From Dactylonectria macrodidyma (lineage: Eukaryota; Ascomycota; Sordariomycetes; Hypocreales; Nectriaceae): a DNA stretch of 64,000 nt. Location of the stretch: contig JAGMUV010000005.1 of NCBI GenBank assembly GCA_020744425.1, positions 2,976,001 to 3,040,000 on the forward strand, written 5' to 3'. Below are positions 9,705 through 19,952 of this stretch, piece after piece. Under the pieces are notes generated by a model. It was not told the DNA's origin. It worked only from the letters and a program-made list of their open reading frames with translations, and did not search any database. Position 1 is the stretch's first letter; the number at the start of each line of letters is the position of its first letter. The translations under genes and the position numbers were made by a program.

Positions 9705-12700
9705 CTACTTTTTTGCTTTCCCCTTGGTCGCTGTTGCCTTCGGCTTGGCCCGACTTTTCTTCGGCTTGGCATCATCATCATCATCGTCTGCCGCAGCGGC
9801 CTTGCTGGACTTCTTGGTTGCTTTCTTTGCCTTGGGTACCTTGATGTACTTGTCTTTCTTCAAGTCAAGCTCTTCTTCGTCGACCTCTGGGGCCTCGACA
9901 ACCTCCGCATCGTCTTCTTCTTCAATGGCTTCTTCTAGATCTGGGGCCTCCTTCTTTGCTGCCTTGGGAGCTACTGCATTTGTAGCCTTCATGAAAGGAA
10001 TAGGGTGGCTCATTGCATTGTACCTAGGATAATTAGCACCTTTATATTCTGCTCAGGGTCAGGATCTCAACTTACGTTCGCGTGAAGGCGGCCTTCGTTT
10101 TCGTCTCAATTTTCACACGCTCCTCATCCATTGGGCCAACGCCAAGTTCTTGAATGGCATCAAAGTCCTCTCGGGTTAAGAAGTAGCTGTCCATGAGATC
10201 AATTACCTCGCTGACAGAATCATTACCATCATTCTGCAATCGATTGACGGTTTGGTCCCAGAGCAAAGGCAAGTATTGCTGTCGAATCTCGTTGTGATCA
10301 CCAGATGATCTCAGACGCATGTGAGAGTGAATCTCGCGAATGTATCTACCCAGCTTGCCAGTCTTGCTGTTGTTGCCAAGCCATGACGTGAAGTTGGACC
10401 CCAGTAGTTGACCTGCAATAAAGCTAGCAGGTCGAACTGTGCTGAAAACGGCATGGGTAGGCATGAGGCTCCATTGTTGCTGAGGGCCGTGTATCATACG
10501 ATCGACCAGATCTCCATCACTGATGCTCTCTGCCGCATTGTCAAACAGCTCAAGAGCCTTGAGGTTGTACTCCCGTTGGGTGTATCCTTTGCTGTTGAGA
10601 GCCATGGGCTTCGTTCGCAGGTAGTTCTCCTGAATCATCAGGAAGCTAAACTCGTGGTCGTTGAAGTAGAGCTCGATCTTGTCATTGAGTGTAGACTTGC
10701 TGGCAGGAGTAAACAAGCCACCGCCCAGCATCTTTTGACAGATATCCCAGGGCTTGAGAACAACGTGCTTCTCCCATGCCTTGGACATGGCCTTGCCCTG
10801 GTCAAAGCTCATGCTAGTTTGGTCGAGTTTGGCCGTCGAGATCATATTGATAATCTGGCGGATATCCTTGTTGCTTCCTTCAATGAGCGCGTCAACCACA
10901 GGCGGAGGTAGCTTGAGGCCTTCTCTGAGGCATATAGTCATGATGCGAGATCGCACCTGATCCACTGTTGGTCGGTTGAATCTGATGTCAAAAGCGACAT
11001 GGTCGAATGGCTTCATCTTGGGCAGCTTTCGCTCGTTGCAGATGAGAATAAGGGGCACCTCCGTCTTTTTGCAGAACTTTGCCAGGGCTCCGACGCCTCC
11101 ACGGTCTCCGCCGGACATACCATCCACCTCATCCATAACGAGGACAATCTTTTTCTTGGTCTCGTCCACAGACTTGCCGTCACCGGCAAAATATCCCAGA
11201 AGCGACGTGTTGTTCATCACGTCACTGACCCCTGCCTCGACAAGCCTCTTGCTTCTAGTGTCGCTAGCATTGCTCTCTAGCACATCGTAACCCTCTAGTT
11301 TTGCGGCTAGATGGGCAGCCGTCGTCTTTCCGATTCCAGGAGGTCCAGAGATGATGATGGCACGCTCACCGCCCATTCCATCTGCGCCGCGTCGCTGGAA
11401 GTCATATTTCTTAGCTTTCGGCCAGTTTCGGAGCCAAGCTTGAATTTTTTCAACTTGGCCCTTGTTACCGCAAATCTGGTTGAGCTGTGTTGGCGCGTAT
11501 TTGGATGTCAGCAGCTGAACGGGCGCAGGGGCCGCTGGCGCTTTCGCAACGGAAGCGCCGCGAGAGGCGGCCGCTTTCCGAGCAGCCCTTTCTGCTTCGA
11601 TCTTCCGAGCCTTCTCTTCGGCTTCCATTTCCGCAACCTGCTTACTCACTTTGTCCTCCTCGGCCTTCTTTTTCTCCTGGGCCTTTTGGGCTCCTTTGCC
11701 AGAACCACCATAAGCTGGCAACTTGCGGATGAGATCGAATAGTCCATTTTCATCAATCGTCTTGATCCCAAAGGACTTGATTTTTGACAATTTGCTGGGC
11801 CCAGCGTCTTCTCCGAGAACCACGAAGCTGGTCTTGCTGCTAGGTTGCCCCGTGACTTTTCCACCATATCTTTTGACAAGAGCTTGGCCCTCGTCACGGC
11901 TGATTGTTTGCAAAACACCCGTGAAAACAAAGGTGAGCCCACTTAGGCATTCATCTTCACCTTCGGGTAGGTCAACTGACATCGACGGTTGAGCGGATGC
12001 ATTACCGCCGCCAGCTGACTTCTTCCAATCAAACTTGGCATTCGGGTCCTTTGGCGGAGGCGTTGGGGCCCGTACCGTAGCGACACTGTTGAGGATATCC
12101 TGTATCTCAGCATCTTCAGGTTGGTCAGCCTTTTTGGCTCGTGGTGCCCGAGGTTTAGTGGCCGGTTTCTTCCGAGGAGCTTCGTCTTCGGATTCTTCCG
12201 AGTCATCGACGGGGGATTTTCTTTTATTCCTTGGTGGTGCGCTTTTGGGAGGTTTGAGGTTGTCGTCTGCCGTGTCCTTGTTGCTCGAGGGGCGGCCCCG
12301 GCCAGCCACACGTTTGGGTTTGGGAAGCACGTCCTCCTCGGACTCCTCCTCGTAGTCGTCGTTCTTTCGCTTGCTTCGTCCCTTGATGTCTGCAGCGAAG
12401 ATATCTCCATCATCCGCATCTTCATCGTCTATAAATGCGTTCGAGTCTTCCTCTGCTGCAACAGGAGCATATGAGGTTGTCGCCTTCCGTTTTGGCTCCA
12501 TCTTTCCATTTTGAACCGGGGCGGCCGGTTTGGGTGGCGCCTGCTTGCCTCGGGGGCTCGAACGAACTGGTACCTCAGTCTTGATTTCGGGAATCTTGGT
12601 GATCGCAGATTTCTGCGATTTGTTGGTTGTGGTTGAAGCAAAGTAGTCATCGGCAGAAATTGCAACCCCTTTTGGCTGATTGTCCCTGTTGAAGAGGTTA

Positions 12701-13042
12701 GTAAGACGGCTGCTGAGCATATCGCGGGCACGACCAACGTAGGTTTCTTCTTAGGTGTTTGCTTGGCCCTTGCATTTGCTGTATTCTTCTGTCTGCAAAG
12801 TTGTTAGATATTAATTCAAAGATGATTAAACGTCCAAGGACTTACTCGACGACTTCATCTTCGTCTTCGCTATCTTCAATCACCTTGCGACCCTCTGTAG
12901 CTAGTTAGCTGGGAATTGAGAGCTCAGAGGAAATAATCGTACTTGTGCGCTTGCTTTTGGGGGCCTCCTCTGCCTTTTTCGGGGCAGGTTTTGGAAGGGG
13001 AGCACCGCCCTTTGGTGCAAAAAAGGACCGAATATCAGACAT
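9705..13042 (-). CDS. RFC1: Replication factor C subunit 1 (large clamp-loader subunit)
   Basis: ATPase that opens and loads PCNA on primer-template junctions. Exons 13042-12943, 12894-12846, 12792-12739, 12685-10076 and 10023-9705 give 1043 residues. The N-terminal start MSDIRSFFAPKGG is the PIP-like Rfc1 N-terminus. The third intron (12738-12686, branch TTACTAACC) is needed to join KKKPT to DNQPKG. Long charged linkers precede a BRCT domain (~311-391, SGLTFVFTGVL). The AAA+ module follows, with Walker A GPPGIGKT (~515-522) and Walker B VLVMDEVDGM (~582-591), then the RFC C-terminal helical domain. The last exon adds a Lys/Ala/Asp-rich tail. It is divergent from uL16m, with two ACGCGA boxes in the spacer. 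Confidence 0.96.
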
Positions 13043-13370
13043 TTTGGTGTCGATTGCTTCTTACCCAGTCTCAATGCAAAGAGGATGTCGTGCGCCTTAT
13101 AAATTCATTGCGCAGTGTTGCCTGGTGGGATAATGGTTGCGTGAAGTCCAATGCAATGGAGGAGCAGCCTAGAATTCACGGGCCTGGTGACGTGCACGTT
13201 CGCTCCTGTCAGACGCGAAGGTGACGCGAGGTCCGTGACTGCTCTAAATTGGCCTTAAGTTGTGGGCCTGGATTTCCAGGCCGCACTACCGCCCTGAATA
13301 TCGGGAAGATTTTCTGAAGCTCCGTCGTCCGAGGTACCAGGCAGCTCCAAGCCGTCAACCCGCCGTCGCG
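13043..13370. promoter_or_regulatory. Divergent RFC1 / uL16m promoter with paired ACGCGA boxes
   Basis: Two direct ACGCGA hexamers at 13213-13218 and 13224-13229, 11 bp apart, match the WCGCGW consensus bound by MBF-type G1/S factors. They lie about 170-190 bp from the RFC1 ATG. MBF control of replication genes is known in yeasts; here it is inferred. Confidence 0.45.
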
Positions 13371-14235
13371 ATGAAGCCCGCCAGTACTTCGGCATTGCTC
13401 AATGCCTTCCGGGGCCTGAGGATATGCGCATCATCTCCCCTGCGACAATTCAGGGCCCCTGTTCAGCAACATACGAAGACGCTCAACGCCGCCCAGCGAC
13501 TCCAGAATGTGCGGGCCTTCTCTACGACCTCCTCGATGCTGGGCAATTGGCTCGAACCGAATTTGAACCGCAAGAAAAAGATGGCCAAGGGACGTCCTCG
13601 CGTGCCGACTGGAGGTTCGGTTAAGGGAACGACTGTGATCTGGGGCGATTTTGGGCTTCGGATGACGGATCACCACCGCAGAATCAGCGCCAAGCAATTA
13701 AAGATGGCGGAGGACACCATCAAGACCCGACTCCGTGGCCAGAAATACCGACTCTACAAGCGAAAGTGCTGCAACGTTGGCGTATACGTCAGCGGAAACG
13801 ATGTAAGAACAATGGCTCAGGTTCGAATGAGGCACAAGGCTCATGACTTGACAGATGCGTATGGGTAAAGGCAAGGGAAACTTCGATCATTGGGCTACGA
13901 GAATGGCTGTGAGCCAGGTATTATTCGAGCTTCGAGGCCGAATCCACGAGCAGGTCGTGAGAGATGCATTCCGGTTGGCGGGAAACAAGTTGCCAGGTAA
14001 GCATTCATGGCCTCTGCAGATACGAATTCATCACTAAGACCACACAGGCCAGTGGGAGTTTGTGAAGAAGGGCGACGCCCCTATGGTTGGAATCACGAAG
14101 TTGGAGAATGGCCTGACTTTGGAGGATCTGAAGAGACCTCGAAGGCAGATTGCTCCTCTCGAGCTGGTGCAGGAATCTGCCCCAATCTCGGAGGCTTCTG
14201 TCGGGACTACCACTACTGCGTCTCCCCAGGCTTAG
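13371..14235 (+). CDS. MRPL16: Mitochondrial large-subunit ribosomal protein uL16m (MRPL16)
   Basis: Core protein of the mitochondrial 54S subunit near the peptidyl-transferase/A-site region. Exons 13371-13802, 13855-13996 and 14048-14235 give 253 residues. The ATG at 13371 (MKPASTSALLN) opens a basic presequence extending to about residue 60 (FSTTSS). The longer in-frame start at 13260 was rejected because it precedes a typical presequence. L16 signatures are present: PRVPTGGSVKGTTVIWGDFG, an RRISAKQLKMAEDTIKTRL helix, then MRMGKGKGNFDHWATRM, formed exactly by splicing intron 1, and LFELRGRIHEQVVRDAF. A short Pro/Ser/Thr tail ends the protein. Confidence 0.95.
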
Positions 14236-14675
14236 GAGAATGGCGACATGAGATATTGAGACCATGTACATTAAACGGTGTAGAGCATTTGTTGTAAATC
14301 TGTACGAATACTACATCCGAAGTCGATCATCCATTCAATGCCGACTTTTGTGAGTGGTCACAATGAAACCACATAATGAATATGGCCTGGATTGTGCTTT
14401 AGTGCATGCGACACAATTATATTATCTGTACTTGTCCAGCATCATTCGTAAAGTGAACGAATTCTCATGCCGATGTCATTAGCACATCATGAATGCTTAG
14501 GGGTCTATGCCAATCAGCAACCAGCATCAATGTTCACGCTGGTGGAAGTGGTGCACAGACCAACGCGGGAGACCAGCAGCAAAACACTTAACGCGCTGAA
14601 CGCGTCTTTCCTGCTGCACCCAAAAAAGCTGGGACCTTCCACAATTCCTCCAGCAACACCATCACAGCTCTCATC
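14236..14675. promoter_or_regulatory. Upstream region of the Rfc5-type gene with an ACGCGN cluster
   Basis: Contains ACGCGG at 14563-14568, ACGCGC at 14591-14596 and a perfect ACGCGT MCB palindrome at 14600-14605, the last 71 bp before the ATG. The first half is the AT-rich 3' side of uL16m. Confidence 0.45.
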
Positions 14676-15843
14676 ATGGCGTTGATTGTCGACAAGCACC
14701 GTCCGCGGTCACTAGAGGCTCTCACATATCACTCTCAACTTTCAGAGCGGCTCCAGTCACTCGTACGGATCTTACCCACGATGCACTGCCTGAACAACCA
14801 CAGCTGACTATTGGCCCAGGCACAAAGCGGCGACTTTCCTCACCTCCTCGTTTACGGACCGTCGGGTGCTGGAAAGAAGACCCGAATAGTAGCAACGCTG
14901 AAGGAGCTCTATGGACCTGGCGTGGAAAAGATCAAGATCGATGCCCGAGTGTTCCAAACCACAAGCAATCGCAAACTCGAGTTCAACATCGTCGCCTCCA
15001 TCTACCACCTAGAGATTACACCGTCCGACGTCGGCAACTACGACAGGGTTGTTATCCAAGACTTACTCAAGGAGGTTGCACAAACACAACAGGTCGACCA
15101 GTCAGCAAAGCAAAAGTTCAAGGTTGTTGTCATCAATGAAGCCGACCACCTTACCCGAGATGCACAGGCGGCGCTGCGACGAACGATGGAAAAATACTCA
15201 CCTAACCTACGACTGATCCTCTTGGCAAATTCGACAGCCAATATTATTGCACCGATTCGCTCGAGAACTCTGTTGGTCAGGGTGGCAGCGCCGACCCATG
15301 AGGAAATCTGTGACGTGCTGTCTGTGTCAGCCAAGAAGGAGGGGTGGCCCCTTGTAAAGGGTCTTCACCAAAGAATAGCAATGGAGAGTGGGCGGAATCT
15401 TCGGCGAGCGTTGCTCATGTACGAGGCAGTGCATGCACAGAAGTAAGGGATCTCGAACAATTGGCCGAGGATATGAAGTGCTAACAAAGTGTAGTGAGAA
15501 GGTTACCGACAGCACACCCATCCCTCCAGCAGACTGGGAGGCACTTATCGGACAAATTGCCAAGGAGATTTTAGAGGAGCACACTCCAGCCAGGATCTTA
15601 CAGGTGCGGTCAAAGTTGTACGACTTGCTGACACACTGTATCCCTCCCACCACCATCCTCAAGACGTTGGCATTCAAATTGATTTCCCTCATTGATGACG
15701 GTCTAAAGGGCGAGGTGATTCAATGGGCGGCGTTTTACGAGCACCGGATCAAGACGGGAACCAAGGTCATCTTCCACCTGGAGGCGTTTGTGGCAAAGTT
15801 CATGAGAATCCTGGAGATGTATTTGATGAGCATGGACATGTAA
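14676..15843 (+). CDS. RFC5: Replication factor C small subunit (yeast Rfc5 / human RFC3 type)
   Basis: Small subunit of the PCNA clamp loader and of the alternative Rad24/Ctf18/Elg1 loaders. Exons 14676-14762, 14820-15442 and 15495-15843 give 352 residues, normal for the family. MALIVDKHRPRSLEAL is the canonical RFC small-subunit start. The Walker A variant GPSGAGKKTR, with Lys-Lys instead of Lys-Thr, is the hallmark of the Rfc5/human RFC3 branch. The Walker B equivalent reads VVVINEADHLT and is followed by ALRRTMEKYSPNLRLILLANS. The sensor/arginine-finger region reads IRSRTLLVRV, so the third position of the usual SRC motif is Thr. The C-terminal collar domain is complete. Symbol naming differs between yeast (RFC5) and human (RFC3). 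Confidence 0.95.
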
Positions 15844-18800
15844 GAATTGCCGGGTGTGCAAATGGCGTTGGGGTAAGGTCTAGTTAGCAAGATTTTTGCA
15901 ATTGAAAGTCACAATCGTGGTTTCTTTGTCCAATGATACTCGATGGAACCTTTGAGCCCGTGTCTTGTGCCCCGCTCTATGCCAAGAAGGAGGATCCTGC
16001 TTGCGCCGCAAATGGTCTGATGGATGGAGAAAATAATCTCGGGGTCAGAATGAGGGGACAGTGACAATCCCTGATACTACGTACTTCCGTCGCTATGGAT
16101 GGGGAAACCGGATATCTGGAGGCAGAGGGGTAGGATGCAAGTGGAGAATGGGGAAATGGGGAAATGGAGCCAGGTGTGATGTGAGGCTGGAGAGCCGGAG
16201 GACTATCCTTGCCTGAGTCCCATGGGTGAAAGGATGGGAGCGGCATGGTTGTTTTCAAATGTTCGCCGTCGGCATTTGGAGGTTCTTGATTTTCACAAAA
16301 CCCTGAGATGGTTGCTTCCAGCTCATGCACGATTACGCTAATAATTAGCGAGATCAAGGAGAAAGAGAATATTGGGTCGACGGATGTTGTTTTGAAGGCC
16401 GATGATGATGATGGGGAGGACGTCAGAAGGTACCAAACGCCCATTAGGTACCTAGGTAAGTAGGTAGGTCGAGAAGTTAAACCACAAACAGTAAAAAACC
16501 AAGCATGTGAAGAAGATGGCAACTTCAACTCACAACTGATACCCGGTTGCGTGAGTTCGTGTGTACTACTCGAGCCCCTCACAAGCTTTTCTTGAGCCAT
16601 TGGGCTCATTGGGTGCAGTCTTGGCGGTCTAGGCTTGGGGAGTGGTGTGGGCGGGACTAGAGGGGTTGTTGACGAGGGGGGAGGGACCCATGATGAAATG
16701 GATATGGATACAAGGTGACGCAGTGAGTTGTGAGGAATAGCCGCGGAAGTTGGGATTCGGATGGAGGGAGCAGAAATATGGGCTAGAAGGTTCGTAGTTG
16801 ATGCGATAGAGGGTGGGAAGACAGTTACCCCAGGATAAGTGAGTAACTAGTAACTACTAGGAGGAGTTAACGGTGCAAAAGGTTGTGTAATTGACGAACA
16901 TCTCGGTCGAGTCCCGAAGGCGGCCAGACGGCTCTTACACACCCTCACTCGCCACGCCGCGTGCACTCTATCATGTCCACTGATAAGGCAACGCTCCCAC
17001 TCAGCCTTGGGAGATGCCACATTTGTGGCGGAAGCACCACTGGAAGCAGCTCGCGTGGCTTCGGTTCGAGATGGGCTTTCGTCCGGGCGGTTGGGGACAG
17101 GGCCCGGCCTGGGAGCAAGGATGCCGACAGAGCCTTTGAGGGCCAAGGGACGGGTTGGGGATTGGTACACAGGCACGGGCATGGGTGTGGGAGATCCCAT
17201 TTGGGGCTAGCCTGTTGAGGCCGTGAGAAGAGGTCCAGGCGAGTTAGCGGCGAGATGGATACGTCACGTCAACTCCGGGGGCAAGGGTTACTTCGAGCAG
17301 AGTTCGCTCCAAACTCGGGGTTTGGAGGACTCCATTTCGTGAGTGGAACATGAGGGAGTGCAGATAACGACATCAGTGGCGTATTATGATGCCAGACAAT
17401 GTGACTTGGAGGAAGATGGACATGGTGATCAACAAGACGAACTTCGTCACTGAATTTGAGGATTGCTAGGTTAGGAGTCAAGCTACGAATGAAGCGGTGG
17501 GAAGTCATAGTCAGCACTTAGTACGCTATCCAGTACCCAAAGATACTTGGGCGTCCGCTAAATGGAAGTACCGTCGCAGCTTGTGCCTCTCTGCCCCTGG
17601 TTGGTGCCGGGAAGAGCTGTCTCCTGTACCTAAGGACTTTGTTGAGGGCGTGGGATGGAGGTCGGAGGAGCACGGCAGAGGACGCCACCAGTCAGTGGCT
17701 AACTGGGCTGGAGGGGCGTCAAGACAGGGGTATGCGCATTAGCAATGAGCATCATGGGGGACTCGACGGCTGTGCGAATGGAAGATTGGGCAGGGAGCCC
17801 ACTAGACCAATCAGAGACGTCCCAAGATGACCCCCGAGATATTGAATGCGGGGGTCGCAGATGAGGGGCAGCAACTCTGCAATGGCCATTCCATCATGGC
17901 CATGCTATGGCATTGGACCCTACAGGAGGGGCTTGTCCGAGACTGGTGGCGCCCTACAGCCCCGGTCTCGCAGCTCGTCATCCACGTCCCGCCGAAGATT
18001 TTCAGCCATGCACATGCTAGGATGCACTGTAATGAAAAGCGCTTCCAGCGACCTCGAACGAGCCTCGTCCAGCCGTCTTACAGAGGCGGTCACCGCTCAG
18101 TAGCCTGCGGCGATGGAGGAAAGCCATTGCTTGCCCGGTTGCGCCCTTGCGTCCGTATCCGGCTCACCTCACTGGAACGACCTGGCGCAAGTTCCACCAT
18201 TACCATATCAATCACCTAAGTGACTCCCACGCAAGTCCTAGATAGGAAATATCGTCAACCCACCCCCATCTCTAGATCTCCTTCCCTCCCAGTGATTCGT
18301 CACTCAAACCTCTCTCATAGGACCTCTCGTCAACCAGGACCACACACAGTTTCGTCTATCCCATTGCGATATCGGCTCAACCCTACGGGGCTTTCGTTTG
18401 CAAAAGCATGTCCACGCAATTTTTTTTATTTTCTTCTTCGTGGGGGCACAGGGGTCTGTCCATTCAACAAGGTAGGGACTGGAGAGGAGGTACCCAAGAC
18501 TAGAGTCAGGAACGAACCTGCGCCTAAAAGTACCGCATGCATGCCCCAGTAACACTGCATCGATCAGCCACCGTGGGTGGGCATATAATATCGCAGCAAA
18601 AAGAATAACGAAAAGCGCTTTAAGGAGACATAAACCCTTTCGTATAGAGGCACATGCGGTGGACAAGGGCTGTGTAAGGTAAGGTGGGGGGAGGTGGTAC
18701 GGTTCAGCGCTGTGGCTTACAGTTGTGTTTCGAGACTGGACCATGATAGCCGTCTAGCCGGAAAGTTTCACATTTGGGGAGAGTAAAGAGGTGAAGACCT

Positions 18801-19952
18801 CAGTCTGTGAATGGATCTAGACTTTCTGGGCGTTATCCATGGGGACGGGACGAACCCAGTAAAAGCGTGCGGCTCCGTCAGCATACCAAATCACACATCC
18901 ATGGGTGGGCTTGGCTCTGTATGACATGGGCCACATCCCAGCTCCACACACCGAAGGAACCGGAGTAACACAGCAGAGACAAAGTCAAGCAGTCAGCTCA
19001 ACATGGGAGCAGGAGAAGCAAATCAGAGCGTAGATAATCGACTGCGGCACAGACGGTAAGTCTGAGGAAGACACGGATCGTCATGGGCCGGGTGGACATG
19101 GGCCGGGTTATGGGTGTTGAAAGACGACATCAAACCGGAAGGGAAACCACAAAGCAAAGAAAGCGGAGCTTAGAGCCTAGGCAGAAGCTAGAGGATTGCT
19201 GGAGCCATCCGTCCATTGCTGGGCCTCGGACGTAGGGGTACGTACAAGCCTGTTCCAGGAGAAAAGGGCCACGGCGTGGCCCAAGAAAGCGGCATGGAGA
19301 TATGGGCTGCCGGCAATGGGGAATAGCGCAGACGGCTTGCAGCCAGCCTTGCCGCCAGGGTCGCCCGTGCTCTTTAGGCCACTGGAGAGCCGGATCCGAG
19401 CGCTGTAGTTGTAGGCGGGCGATTGCTCGGGACCTGGCTTCGGGGGAAAGGATCATGGCTCATCCAGAGCCGCCAGCGTTGGGAGTGCCCCCCCGGTTCG
19501 CCGGGGGCCGGTCGCCGGTGGTGCAGGTACTGCCCGCTACGTACAGCCATCTTTACCGGACGTACCTGCCAATCGCGATGTACCCAATTTTGCCATAAAG
19601 AATCACGGGTCCCCAGCTCCCCGCAGACCGGTTCATCAAACTTGTCTCTTCGTCGCAATCTCTTCCTCCTCAACTCTTTATCTCTTCTACGACTCCTCAT
19701 CCTCCTCCTCAGTCTTCAAACTCTAAACTCCATCTCTCTCCCCCCTCAGCGCCAACCCAATCTCGAACGGCGCAACCACCCGCGGCCCCTCCCGACGAGC
19801 ATAACCGACAGCTGTCTGATCATTGTCTCATACAGGAGCAGTCCCAGCACCAGCTCCACGGTCACGCTACCCCGCATCGAAGTCGCATCCGCATCGCAGC
19901 CACAGTCGCATCTCAACGAAAAAAAAAATTAATTTCGCTCCCCCCAACGACA
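15844..19952. other. 4.1-kb gene-poor region upstream of acetyl-CoA synthetase
   Basis: No ORF here has family motifs, consistent codon bias or credible splicing. It contains TAGGTA-rich simple sequence near 16445-16470 and an inverted CCCCCGG/CCGGGGG pair at 19490-19507. A long pyrimidine-rich tract (about 19620-19760) presumably forms part of the facA leader. It may hold long 5' UTR introns or non-coding transcripts, which sequence alone cannot show. Confidence 0.5.
19490..19507. promoter_or_regulatory. Inverted pair of CreA-like sites upstream of facA
   Basis: A 7-bp perfect inverted repeat with a TTCG centre places the SYGGRG match CCGGGG on both strands (19491-19496 on minus, 19501-19506 on plus), about 450 bp upstream of the acetyl-CoA synthetase ATG. 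Carbon catabolite repression of facA by CreA is established in Aspergillus; occupancy here is inferred. Confidence 0.4.

Noticed and set aside
15977..16609. 210-codon minus-strand ORF downstream of the Rfc5-type gene
   Set aside because: No domain, mixed composition and stretches of simple sequence; codon use is unlike the neighbouring genes. Kept only as a remote possibility of a first exon.
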